Below are positions 18,303-26,222 of a DNA stretch of 64,000 bases, in pieces. Origin of the DNA: CALDOK01 sp964481655 (GTDB lineage Bacteria; Myxococcota_A; UBA796; JAFGLY01); contig CAYZVO010000015.1 of the NCBI GenBank assembly GCA_964481655.1, positions 1 through 64,000 on the forward strand, written 5' to 3'. The position numbers were made by a program, and so were the translations under genes. The first letter of the stretch is position 1; each line of letters begins with the position of its first letter. Under the pieces are notes generated by a model. That model worked only from the letters and a program-made list of their open reading frames with translations. It did no database searches and was not told the origin of the DNA.

Positions 18303-18872
18303 ATGCCACCCAAGGTGTCTACCACCGAAACCGAGATCCTCGACGCCGCCTTCGAGCTGGTCCGCAGCCAAGGCGTCCAGGCTCTCTCCGCCCGGGCCGT
18401 GGCCCAGGCCCTCGGCTGCTCCACGCAGCCAATCTACCGAGCGTTCGGGTCCATGTCCGGGCTCCGCGATGCTGTGTTCGAGCGCGCCTCCGAGGTCGCG
18501 TTGTCCTACCTCACCCGCGAGAGCGCGGAGCATCCCTTCCTGGGCATGGGCTACGGCAACCTGCGCTTCGCCCAGAACGAGCCCTGGCTCTACCAGCTCA
18601 TCACCCGCGAAGACCGGGTGGTGCGGGACCTGATCGATGGCGCCGCGCCGCCCCCCTTCGTGCTCGAGCAGATGCGCGCGGTGCCCGAGCTGGCCTCGCT
18701 GGACCACGAGCAGCTGAGCCGCATCCACACCTTCCTGTGGTTCTTCAGCCAGGGCATCGCCACCGTCTTCGACGCGGCCACCGGCTCGGACCCGATGCCC
18801 ATGGCGCGGGAGTACCTGACGCTGGCGGGCAAGGCCGTGATCGCGTGGGAGCTGTCCCAGGTGGACTCATGA
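18303..18872 (+). CDS. TetR/AcrR family transcriptional regulator
   Basis: A 189-residue one-component repressor. The N-terminal helix-turn-helix is clear: TEILDAAFELVRSQGVQALS, then AVAQALGCSTQPIYRAFGSM, with the recognition helix around residues 38-48. The C-terminal ligand domain is Phe/Leu-rich and resembles the WHG/TetR_C type. The ATG at 18303 has AAGGAG 7 nt upstream. The stop overlaps the start of the flavodoxin-like gene (ATGA), so both are one transcript. It probably represses itself, the downstream gene and the divergent hydrolase through the palindrome at 18260. The inducer is unknown. Confidence 0.93.
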   Translation: MPPKVSTTETEILDAAFELVRSQGVQALSARAVAQALGCSTQPIYRAFGSMSGLRDAVFERASEVALSYLTRESAEHPFLGMGYGNLRFAQNEPWLYQLITREDRVVRDLIDGAAPPPFVLEQMRAVPELASLDHEQLSRIHTFLWFFSQGIATVFDAATGSDPMPMAREYLTLAGKAVIAWELSQVDS

Positions 18873-20263
18873 ACATCGCCGTACTCCTGGGCAGCCCCTG
18901 CGGCCAGGACAGCATCACCCTGCTCTATGTGGAGTACGTGCGGCGCTCCTTCCCGGAGCATCACTTCGAGCTCATCGACATCGGGCGCGGGATGCGGCGC
19001 CTCGAGCGGGACCGTGAGCGCTTCGACGGGTTGGTGGCCACGCTGGCCAGCGCCGACGGGGTCCTCTGGACCTTCCCGGTCTACACCATGCTCACCCCGG
19101 CCGCGGTGGTGCGCTTCGTGGAGCTGCTCTTCGAGCGCGACGCCGGCGTGGCGCTGGCCGGCAAGCCCTGCTCGATCCTGACCACCTCCGAGCACTTCTT
19201 CGACCACACCGCCCACGCCTACCTCGAGGCGATCTCCGAGGATCTCGGCATGGGGGTCTTCCGCGGCTACTCCGCGGCCATGGAGGACCTGCTGAAGCCC
19301 GAGGGCCAGCACGGCCTGCGGGGCTGGGCGCACGCCTTCCTGCGGGCGGTGGAGCAGGACGCACCCCTCGAGCAGCACGTGGCCCCTGTCAGCTGGCAGC
19401 CGCACCCCTACCAGCCCGTCCTCGACGTGGAGCGCCCCGACAGCGGCGATCGGCGCATCACCGTCATCACCGATCTGCAGCCCGGCGAGGACAACCTCGC
19501 GCGGATGATCGAGGCCTTCGTGCACTACGCGGCCCACCCCGTGGACGTGCTCAACCTGCGGGAGATCGGCATGAAGGGCAGCTGCCTGGGCTGCCTGCGC
19601 TGCGTGCACGACGGCAGCTGCGTCTACAACGACGGCTTCGATGCGGCCTTCGACGAGCGCATCCAGACCGCCGATGTCCTGGTGTTCGCCTCCGCGGTCC
19701 ACCACCGCTACCTGTCGTCGGTCTTCAAGACCTACTTCGACCGCAACTTCCGCAATGGCCACCGGCCGGTCTTGCACGGCAAGCCCGTGGGCTGGCTCAT
19801 CTCCGGGCCGCTGCGACAGCTGCCCAACCTGCGGCGCATCGTGGAGGCCAAGGCCCAGGTCCAGCACAGCCCGCGCCTGGGCCTGGTCACCGACGAGTAC
19901 GGCCACGACGCGGCCATCACCGCTCGCATCGTCGAGCTGGCCACCGCGGTGGACCGCTGGGACGCCGAGCCGTGGATGCGTCCCCTGACCTTCCCCGGGG
20001 TGGGCGGCCGCAAGATCTTCCGTGACCTGATGTGGGCCATGCGCGGCATCGTCCGCGCGGATCACGCCTACTACGCCCGCGAGGGGCTCTACGACTTCCC
20101 CCAGCGGGACCGCGGCCGCACCCTCTTCAACTGGGTGATGGCGGCGCTGATGGCCCTGCCCTGGACCCGGGGCTGGGTGCTGAAGAACATGCCAATGCTC
20201 AAGACTCAGCAGCTCCGCAAGCTGGTCGAGCAGGTCGGGCCGCCCGCCGCCGACCCGGCCTGA
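18869..20263 (+). CDS. Double flavodoxin-fold NAD(P)H:FMN oxidoreductase-like protein
   Basis: A 464-residue cytoplasmic protein with two flavodoxin-like domains in one chain. The first (residues 1-185) begins MNIAVLLGSPCGQDSITLLY, with the phosphate-loop position GSPCGQDS and the second flavin loop ASADGVLWTFPVYTMLTP. The second (about 190-370) begins DRRITVITDLQPGEDNLARM, has a Cys-rich turn CLGCLRCVHDGSC at about residues 235-250, and the loop ADVLVFASAVHHRYLSS. The second domain resembles NADPH-dependent FMN reductase/iron-sulfur flavoproteins. The C-terminal tail (370-464) is helical and basic with a hydrophobic stretch. It is co-transcribed with TetR, which suggests an inducible quinone- or electrophile-reducing function. 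Confidence 0.85.
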   Translation: MNIAVLLGSPCGQDSITLLYVEYVRRSFPEHHFELIDIGRGMRRLERDRERFDGLVATLASADGVLWTFPVYTMLTPAAVVRFVELLFERDAGVALAGKPCSILTTSEHFFDHTAHAYLEAISEDLGMGVFRGYSAAMEDLLKPEGQHGLRGWAHAFLRAVEQDAPLEQHVAPVSWQPHPYQPVLDVERPDSGDRRITVITDLQPGEDNLARMIEAFVHYAAHPVDVLNLREIGMKGSCLGCLRCVHDGSCVYNDGFDAAFDERIQTADVLVFASAVHHRYLSSVFKTYFDRNFRNGHRPVLHGKPVGWLISGPLRQLPNLRRIVEAKAQVQHSPRLGLVTDEYGHDAAITARIVELATAVDRWDAEPWMRPLTFPGVGGRKIFRDLMWAMRGIVRADHAYYAREGLYDFPQRDRGRTLFNWVMAALMALPWTRGWVLKNMPMLKTQQLRKLVEQVGPPAADPA

Positions 20264-20275
20264 CCCCCACATGCC

Positions 20276-20294
20276 CCCCCGTCCGTGGCGGGGG
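20276..20294 (+). terminator. Short GC hairpin after the flavodoxin-like gene
   Basis: A CCCCC stem pairs with GGGGG across a 9-nt loop, 12 bp downstream of the stop at 20263. There is no clear T-run. A weak terminator is possible. Confidence 0.3.
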
Positions 20295-20328
20295 CTCGAT
20301 AGCTGGGCGCTCCCTGTCGGAGTGACCC

Positions 20329-21108
20329 ATGGCCCGCCCCCGCTCTCTGGCCGCCCCCCTGATGCCCATGCTGATCCTCGGGCTGGCCTGCGGGTTGGGG
20401 AGCTTCGACATCGTGGCCTACCAGGAGGCCGAAGCCGAGCACGCGGCCATGGTCGCTGGCCTGCAGGCCATCCACGCCGAGCTGTCGGCCCTCGATGCGC
20501 CCGCGACCGAGCCCAGCCCCGACGCGGACATCGACGCCTGGTTCGAGCGCCAGCGGGCCGCCGAGGCGGTGCCGGCCTTGGTGGGCTCTCTGCCCACGGT
20601 GGAGCACGACTTCCTCTCCCACCTCAGCCACAGCTTCGAGGCCGGCGATCAGCCCTGGTCCTGGATGCGCACCGGCTGGGTGGGGGGCTTCGACGGTGTG
20701 TTCCTCGAGCCGGAGGTCGAGGATCCCGAGAGCATGATGGGTCGCCTCGAGCGCAGCGCGGCGGCCGCCAACAGCCGCGATCGCATCGACGGCATCAAGG
20801 TCGAGCGCTACCTCGGCGTGCTGGTCCCCGAGCAGGCCCGGCTGCCTGTCGTGACCGCAGACGACTACCTGGGTGGGATCTTTCAGGGTTGGCTGGTCAT
20901 CTACGACCTGCACGGCTTCGCGCGCCTCTGCCAGGCCCCCGTCGTCGCGGTGAGCGGTGACGAGGTGGAGTTCTCCACCGGGCCCATCGGCCGCGGTGCC
21001 CACAGCGCCGTCCAGCACGACTTCGAGATCAAGGTCGAGCTGGCGGTGGAGGACGCCCTGCGGACCATCAGCGATGAGCTGCGGGCTCCGGTGCTGACCG
21101 GCTTCTAG
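20329..21108 (+). CDS. Lipoprotein or exported protein of unknown function
   Basis: A 259-residue protein that I do not recognise. The N-terminus is basic, then hydrophobic with a lipobox-like LGLAC (Cys21). A helical Ala/Glu stretch follows (about 30-75). The C-terminal half has Gly-Trp-rich segments (SWMRTGWVGGFDGVFLEPEVE) and a strand-rich domain (LPVVTADDYLGGIFQGWLVIYDL). A CGGAG Shine-Dalgarno lies about 7 nt before the ATG. The stop shares the bases CTAG with the stop of the convergent DsrE gene. Confidence 0.75.
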   Translation: MARPRSLAAPLMPMLILGLACGLGSFDIVAYQEAEAEHAAMVAGLQAIHAELSALDAPATEPSPDADIDAWFERQRAAEAVPALVGSLPTVEHDFLSHLSHSFEAGDQPWSWMRTGWVGGFDGVFLEPEVEDPESMMGRLERSAAAANSRDRIDGIKVERYLGVLVPEQARLPVVTADDYLGGIFQGWLVIYDLHGFARLCQAPVVAVSGDEVEFSTGPIGRGAHSAVQHDFEIKVELAVEDALRTISDELRAPVLTGF

Positions 21109-21575
21109 TAGCTGAAGACCGCGGCTCCAGCGTCCATCGCGCCGAACAGGCTCTCGCGGCTGGCCAGCTGCACGCCTTCGATGAGCTCCGCCTCCGTCAG
21201 GCCCGCGTTCTCGAGGCAGTGGGGGCAGACCAGCACGGTGGCGCCGTCGGCGATGAGCTGCTCGAGGGTGGCCTTGATGGGCGTGCCGTCCACGAAGCCG
21301 AGCGTGGCGGGGAAGGCCTCCCCCGCGATGACGGGGGCGGCGACGTTGAGGAAGACGGTGACCTCGCGGCCGTCGGCCACGCCGTGGGCGGCCAGGCCCA
21401 GGCCCATGCTGAGGGTCTGGATGTCGGCGGTGCCCGCGGTGAGGTTGATGATCATGGCCCGCTTGACGACCTCGACCGGCTCCGCCGCCTTCTTCTTGGC
21501 GATGGCCGGGTTGGGGGCGGCGAGGGCGCCGATGACGGCGGCCAGCAGGACGGTGAGCAGCAGGTTGCGGCGCAT
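21105..21575 (-). CDS. Exported DsrE-family protein
   Basis: A 156-residue protein with a signal peptide (LLLTVLLAAVIGALAAPNPAIA) and a DsrE/DsrF-like sulfur-relay fold. Family marks are the first strand KRAMIINLTAGTADIQTLSMGLGLAAHGVADGREVTVF, the loop around GFVDGTPIKATLEQLIADGATVLVCPHCLENAG, and the C-terminal SLFGAMDAGAAVFSY. The CPHC pair sits where DsrE proteins carry a reactive Cys. Periplasmic DsrE proteins are less common than cytosolic ones. A role in periplasmic sulfur or redox chemistry is inference only. Confidence 0.85.
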   Translation of the reverse strand: MRRNLLLTVLLAAVIGALAAPNPAIAKKKAAEPVEVVKRAMIINLTAGTADIQTLSMGLGLAAHGVADGREVTVFLNVAAPVIAGEAFPATLGFVDGTPIKATLEQLIADGATVLVCPHCLENAGLTEAELIEGVQLASRESLFGAMDAGAAVFSY

Positions 21576-21630
21576 GGTGTCTCCGAACAGGGGATAGGGA
21601 AAGCGAGATACAGTAACCGGGGCGCCGATG

Positions 21631-21655
21631 GAACGGGACCGGGGATACGCTGTCG
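21631..21655 (+). promoter_or_regulatory. Possible ECF-sigma-type promoter
   Basis: GGAAC and GTC are separated by 17 bp, 18 bp upstream of the ATG at 21673. The pattern fits the common ECF -35/-10 (GGAAC / GTC) but may be chance in GC-rich DNA. If real, it rules out the in-frame ATG at 21628 as a start. Confidence 0.3.
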
Positions 21656-21672
21656 ACCCCCAGGTGCATCCC

Positions 21673-23142
21673 ATGGACGACGAGCCCGATCTCCGCGCCA
21701 TCCTCCGCGCCCAGCGCCGGGCGCTGATGTTGAAGATCGCCCTGGCGGCGGGTGTGTTCCTGGTGATCTTCGCCGCGTCGGTGCACAAGCCGCTGCTGGG
21801 CTTCGTCGACGGCTGGCTGCACGGGGACCACGATCTGCTCGGCCGCTCCCTGTGGGCACCGCCGGAGCTGCCGGCGGACCCTGGCGCCATCGACGGCGTG
21901 GATCTGCACCGGGTGCACGCGGAGCTCATCCCCGGCTGGTTCATCGTCCTCGCCCGGCTCGACCCGGAGTCCCCCCGGGTCCAGGAGGCCCTGGGTGCCT
22001 TGCAGGAGGGCGTCGCCGGGTCGCCCCAGCTGCTGGCCATCGTCTCGGAGCTGCACACCCTCGTCGCGGAGGACCCCTGGGCCAACTCGGACCGCATCTT
22101 CGCGCTCACGGACGCCTGGAACGTTCACCTGCGGGCGCTGGGCCAGCCCTGGCACCTCGAGTCCAACGTGGTGGACATGGGCAGCGGCCCCTTCTTCTAC
22201 GCCAAGAGCTACCGGGTGGAGGCCGATCTGGTGGTCCCGGTCGAGGGGATCGACACCCCCCTGAAGGTCCTTCGGCGCGTGGACAACACCAACGTCCGCG
22301 AGAGCTACCTGGGCATGGTGGTGCAGGGGCAGGAGCAGGCGCTGGTGATGGTGGATCGGGTGCGGGAGCTGGCGCTGGACGAGCTGTGGCCCCTGATGGA
22401 CCCAGCGCTGGATCCCGAGCTGTCCGCCTACGAGGCCGCGTTCGCCACCGCGGTGCGCGCCGAGGTCCTCGGCGGCTTCGCACCCGAGCACCAGCGGGTC
22501 CTGTCCCGCACCGCTCGCGCCCGCTTCGAGCTCATGTCGGTGGCCTCGGCCATGGAGTTGAGGCAGGCCTGCGGCGGTGGCTTGCGTGTGCTGCAGGTGC
22601 CCTGGCAGGGCATGGACGCGTCCGAGCTCGACGGGCTCGAGCAGCTGGCGCGTCGGGACGCCCACCAGGCCTGCCCCTCGGTGACCCTGGGAGAGGTGGA
22701 CCGCCTGCGGGAGGCCACCGCCGCGGTGCGCGCCGAGGCCGAGCTCGAGCCGGCCCTCGAGTCCCTGGCGGCCTGGGCGGCCCGGGGCACCGCTGTGCAC
22801 GAGCTGCGCCACGTGGCCGACACCCGCGCCCACGGTGAGGGGCGGCTGCCGTGCACGGGCTGCGACGAGCTGTCCGTGGCGGCGGTGCGCGAGGCCTCGG
22901 CCTACCTCGCCTCCACGGCCTGGAGTCGGGCGCGGGCCAGCGCCCTGTACCAGGCCTGCAGCCAGACCAGCGGGGCCCACGCGGCGGCGGTGGACTGGCT
23001 GGGCGACCGGCTGGGTGGCGCCTGCGAGGGGCCGCCTGTCGATCTGGGGGAGCGCGCGGAGGCCCTCGAGGCCGAGTTGTTCGGCGCCCGTGGTTCCATC
23101 GTGCTCCCGCCCGGCTGGCCCGAGCGGCTCCCGGTGCGCTGA
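21673..23142 (+). CDS. Membrane-anchored protein with HExxH (putative metallopeptidase-like)
   Basis: A 489-residue protein of no recognised family. The ATG at 21673 is preferred over 21628. Residues about 18-38 form a transmembrane anchor (LMLKIALAAGVFLVIFAASV), so most of the protein would lie outside the cytoplasm. It is largely helical. Near the C-terminus there is HELRH (residues 376-380), the zinc-binding HExxH pattern, followed by CTGC (394-397) and a Glu at 407 within AVREASAYLAS. That spacing would suit a gluzincin-like third ligand. Zincin activity is inference; HExxH alone can arise by chance. Confidence 0.7.
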   Translation: MDDEPDLRAILRAQRRALMLKIALAAGVFLVIFAASVHKPLLGFVDGWLHGDHDLLGRSLWAPPELPADPGAIDGVDLHRVHAELIPGWFIVLARLDPESPRVQEALGALQEGVAGSPQLLAIVSELHTLVAEDPWANSDRIFALTDAWNVHLRALGQPWHLESNVVDMGSGPFFYAKSYRVEADLVVPVEGIDTPLKVLRRVDNTNVRESYLGMVVQGQEQALVMVDRVRELALDELWPLMDPALDPELSAYEAAFATAVRAEVLGGFAPEHQRVLSRTARARFELMSVASAMELRQACGGGLRVLQVPWQGMDASELDGLEQLARRDAHQACPSVTLGEVDRLREATAAVRAEAELEPALESLAAWAARGTAVHELRHVADTRAHGEGRLPCTGCDELSVAAVREASAYLASTAWSRARASALYQACSQTSGAHAAAVDWLGDRLGGACEGPPVDLGERAEALEAELFGARGSIVLPPGWPERLPVR

Positions 23143-23143
23143 T

Positions 23144-24604
23144 CTAGAACTCGGCCCTGGCTTCGATCACGCGGTTCACCCGGCATTGGCAGCCCAGGTG
23201 GAAGGGGGGCAGCCCCCGTCTGGCCAGGCGGGCCGGGGTGGTGGGGCGGCCGTGCTGCGCGCGGCAGCGCTGGCAGGACGCCCGATCTCCACCGCCGATC
23301 TCCACCAGGGCGGGCTCGTCCTGGGCGTGGGCGGCGGCCTTGCGCAGGGTCTGGGTGGCCTCGAGGCGGGTGACGTGGGCCAGCACGATCCAGGCGGCGG
23401 CCTGGGCCATGGGGTCCCGGGCGTGCTTGGAACGATCCTCGAGCTCCGGCCAGCGCCACTGGACGTCTCGCAGCAGCTGGCCCACCTCGTCGCACAGGAC
23501 CAAGTAGTCCTCGTCGGCCCGCCCGAGGATGGTCTCGAGGGTCCGCCGGTCCCTGGGGTTGGCCAGCTCCATGGCGGCCAGGGGACCGGGGAGCTCGTCG
23601 AGGGCGGCGTCCAGGGGATCGGTCGCGGGCTCGAGGCCGAACAGGCGGGACAGGAAGGCCCCGTCGATGGGAGTGGTCGCGGCCTTCTGGGCCGTGTAGG
23701 CGAGGGCGCGGGCGACGGCCATGGCCGGGTTGGTGTCGTCCTCGTCTCCGACGGTCCGCAGGCCCTCGTGCTGGTGGGGGTCCAGATCCAGGTTGGCGCC
23801 GAACCCGGTGGGGTGGAGCACCAGCACCTGGGCCTGGCAGCGCAGATCCACGTGACCCGGCAGCACCAGCCGGACCATGATCTCCTGGTCGAGCGCGGGC
23901 GGCGGCCCCTGGTAGGGGACGAAGGCGACGCCCTGGTGGAGCCAGGAGGCCCAGTCCCGGCGCCAGGCGTCCAGGCCCTGGTAGTGGAGCTCGACGATGG
24001 GCGGTTCCAGCTCGAGGTAGGCCCGGACCTCGGGGTCGTGGTCGTGGGGGGTGACCACGCCGCGTTCCCCTGGCAGCGGATCGGCGAAGGCGGCCCGCAG
24101 CACCGCGCGCAGGGCCTGGCGGCGGCTGCCCTGGTGCTCGACGGACTGGGAGACGGACAGGGAGCGATCCGCCCCCCAGGTGGAGGCGGGCGGGCGGGCG
24201 GCCTGCTCGCCGGCGGCGCGGGGGAGCTCCCCGTGGACCCGCGAGGGCACGCGGGAGCCCACCTGGCTGTCCAGCGGGCCGGCGTCGGAGGTGGAGCCCT
24301 CGGCTCCCTGCTGTTCCTCGTACCAGTCCTGCAGGGCCTGGCGGTCGGCCCGCCGCATCTCGAGGATGCGCAGCAGGTAGCGGTTGAGGCGGGGCGCGCG
24401 GATGTCGGCCTTGGCGACTTCGGCGATGCCGGTGACCGTCTGCTCCCAGCCGGTGAGCTCGAGCTGGAACTCCAGGAAGTCCCCGGTGCGGTAGCGGGCG
24501 TCGGTGGTGATGCCGGCCCGGCCGCGCCCCAGGCGCACCAGCGTGCCGAAGTGGATGCCGTCACCGCGGCGTAGTGAGATGCCTGCGTAGACCTTGATCG
24601 TCAA
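23144..24604 (-). CDS. PilZ-like protein with C-terminal phage gpF-like Cys motif
   Basis: A 486-residue protein. The start is read as TTG at 24604 with GGGAG 6 nt upstream. The N-terminal 100 residues look like a PilZ-type barrel (TLVRLGRGRAGITTDARYRTGDFLEFQLEL), although the RxxxR c-di-GMP motif is not clear. A second strand-rich segment occurs at about 215-285 (VRLVLPGHVDLRCQAQVLVL). The last 45 residues contain SCQRCRAQHGR and then PPFHLGCQCRVNRV. This is close to the CxxC...HG...PPxHxxCxC pattern at the end of phage Mu gpF/SPP1 gp7 head morphogenesis proteins. No phage genes surround it. A membrane segment is absent. Confidence 0.7.
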   Translation of the reverse strand: MTIKVYAGISLRRGDGIHFGTLVRLGRGRAGITTDARYRTGDFLEFQLELTGWEQTVTGIAEVAKADIRAPRLNRYLLRILEMRRADRQALQDWYEEQQGAEGSTSDAGPLDSQVGSRVPSRVHGELPRAAGEQAARPPASTWGADRSLSVSQSVEHQGSRRQALRAVLRAAFADPLPGERGVVTPHDHDPEVRAYLELEPPIVELHYQGLDAWRRDWASWLHQGVAFVPYQGPPPALDQEIMVRLVLPGHVDLRCQAQVLVLHPTGFGANLDLDPHQHEGLRTVGDEDDTNPAMAVARALAYTAQKAATTPIDGAFLSRLFGLEPATDPLDAALDELPGPLAAMELANPRDRRTLETILGRADEDYLVLCDEVGQLLRDVQWRWPELEDRSKHARDPMAQAAAWIVLAHVTRLEATQTLRKAAAHAQDEPALVEIGGGDRASCQRCRAQHGRPTTPARLARRGLPPFHLGCQCRVNRVIEARAEF

Positions 24605-24768
24605 GTGATGCTCCCGGCCCGATCGGATGGGCTGCCCCTGTTCGAACTGGGGGTATCGGTCATTCTGTGCGCCGGCCAGCGTCCCGTCGTTGGCATGACA
24701 TGTGATGACAGTGGTCCTCGAAGGGTGATTTCCATGCGCTGGGCCGCTGTCGAACCATGTGCGCGCTC

Positions 24769-24777
24769 TGGTATGAT
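24769..24777 (+). promoter_or_regulatory. Extended -10 promoter of the lipoprotein operon
   Basis: TGG-TATGAT is an extended -10 element about 27 bp before the ATG at 24804. The -35 region (around 24748-24754) is weak, as expected for extended -10 promoters. It is the best promoter candidate in the 199-bp gap 24605-24803 and would drive the following lipoprotein genes. A GGGAG Shine-Dalgarno precedes the ATG. Confidence 0.5.
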
Positions 24778-24803
24778 GCCCGCCCCTGCAGCAGGGAGCC
24801 CCC

Positions 24804-26222
24804 ATGCGCACCACCGTCCTCTGCCTGTCCGCCCTCGCCTTGCACACCGGCTGTCCTGGCCCGGAGTGTGGCCCGGGCACCCACCTCGAGGACGGTCTGT
24901 GCGTGCCCGACGAGCCCGAGGGCGACACCGACACGGACGCCGACGGGGACACCGACACCGACACGGACACCGACACCGACGCCGACACGGACCTCGAGCC
25001 GGATCCGCCCATCGGCTGCCCGCCCCTGTCCCCCTCGTTCGGGAACGAGGTGATCATCCCCTCCGGCAACGCCTCGGCCCTGCGCACGGCGGTGGACACC
25101 GCGTCGGAGGGGGACGTCATCCTGCTCGAGGACGGCACCTACAACCTGAACGGCGACTACCTGTGGATGGACGTGGACGATGTGGTCCTGCGCTCCCAGA
25201 GCGGCGACCGCGACGCGGTGATCCTCGACGGTGGGTACATCACCACCGAGATCATCAACATGGTGGGCTCGAACATCACCGTGGCCGACATCACCATCCA
25301 GCGCTGCTCGAGCTGCGCCCTGCACGTGCAGCCGGCCAACGGCTACGACACCACCGGCCACCTGATCTACAACGTCGCGATCATCGATCCCGGCGAGCAC
25401 GCCATCAAGGTCAACCAGAACGGGGGCTACTACACGGACAACGGCACCATCGCCTGTTCCTGGATGGAGCTGACCGACGAGGGCCGGCCCCACGTCTCCA
25501 CCTACAGCACCGGCTGCTACACCGGCGGCATCGACACCCACAACACCCGCGGCTGGAAGCACTACGACAACCACATCGAGGGCTTCTGGTGTGAGTCGGG
25601 CCTGTCCGAGCACGGCATCCACCTGTGGAACGGCAACGCCGACACCCTCATCGCCCGCAACACCATCGTGAACGTGGCCCGCGGCATCGGGCTGGGCATG
25701 GCCACCGCCGACGACAACGAGCGGGGCTTCGAGTCCGAGTACAGCTGCGTGAACGGCGCCCACCCCGACGACTTCGCCGCCACCGTGCGCAACAACACCG
25801 TCTTCGCCGACGATCCGCGCCTGTTCGCCTCGGGCTCCGGCTTCGACGCGGGCATCGAGATCGAGAACGCCTGTGATGCCAAGCTGCTGCACAACACCGT
25901 CTACAGCAGCTCGGCGCCGTACTCATCCATGTCCTGGCGCTACCCCACCTCCAGCGGGCATGTGGCCAACAACCTGCTCTCCCACAACCTGCGGGAGCGC
26001 ATCGAGTCCGGCGAGGACCCGGCCGATGTGCTCGCCGAGGGCAACATCCAGGACGCCCCGGCGGATCTGTTCGAGGACGCCCTCGCGGGTGAGCTGCACC
26101 TCGTGACCGGGGCCAGCGCCGCGGACGCGGGGGTCGCGCTCACCGGCGACAGCGCCGTGACCCACGACATGGACGGCGAGCTCCGGGACAGCAGCCCGGA
26201 CGTGGGCGCGGACGAGCTGTGA
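24804..26222 (+). CDS. Asp-Thr-linker lipoprotein with right-handed beta-helix
   Basis: A 472-residue surface lipoprotein and the first of nine in a row. The lipobox is LHTGC (Cys17). A short Cys-containing motif CGPGTHLEDGLCV follows, then a low-complexity Asp-Thr-Ala linker (about 41-65), and then a parallel beta-helix domain (about 90-400). The helix shows PbH1-type rungs such as GDVILLEDGTYNL, VVLRSQSGDRDAVILDGG and NADTLIARNTIVNVARGIG. It ends with SSPDVGADEL, a common closing motif of such helices. Beta-helices of this kind bind or cleave polysaccharides; no catalytic residues can be assigned. The stop overlaps the next gene (GTGA). Confidence 0.88.
   Translation: MRTTVLCLSALALHTGCPGPECGPGTHLEDGLCVPDEPEGDTDTDADGDTDTDTDTDTDADTDLEPDPPIGCPPLSPSFGNEVIIPSGNASALRTAVDTASEGDVILLEDGTYNLNGDYLWMDVDDVVLRSQSGDRDAVILDGGYITTEIINMVGSNITVADITIQRCSSCALHVQPANGYDTTGHLIYNVAIIDPGEHAIKVNQNGGYYTDNGTIACSWMELTDEGRPHVSTYSTGCYTGGIDTHNTRGWKHYDNHIEGFWCESGLSEHGIHLWNGNADTLIARNTIVNVARGIGLGMATADDNERGFESEYSCVNGAHPDDFAATVRNNTVFADDPRLFASGSGFDAGIEIENACDAKLLHNTVYSSSAPYSSMSWRYPTSSGHVANNLLSHNLRERIESGEDPADVLAEGNIQDAPADLFEDALAGELHLVTGASAADAGVALTGDSAVTHDMDGELRDSSPDVGADEL
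24924..24993 (+). repeat. Low-complexity Asp-Thr/Ala linker repeat (6-bp period)
   Basis: An array of GACACC, GACACG and GACGCC hexamers encodes the Asp-Thr-Asp-Ala linker. The same kind of array occurs at 32126-32225, 37679-37766 and, on the minus strand, 44559-44637. Confidence 0.9.

Noticed and set aside
21628..21672. In-frame ATG at 21628 as start of the HExxH protein
   Set aside because: It lacks a good ribosome-binding site and overlaps the possible ECF promoter; the ATG at 21673 gives a normal anchor position.
23144..24604. Prophage remnant because of the gpF-like motif
   Set aside because: No portal, terminase, integrase or tail genes nearby and no composition change; only one motif.
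24924..24993. Repeat arrays as possible CRISPR or VNTR loci
   Set aside because: Units are 6 bp, contiguous, without spacers, and code for an in-frame acidic linker; not CRISPR. Variable repeat number is possible, but the function is coding.
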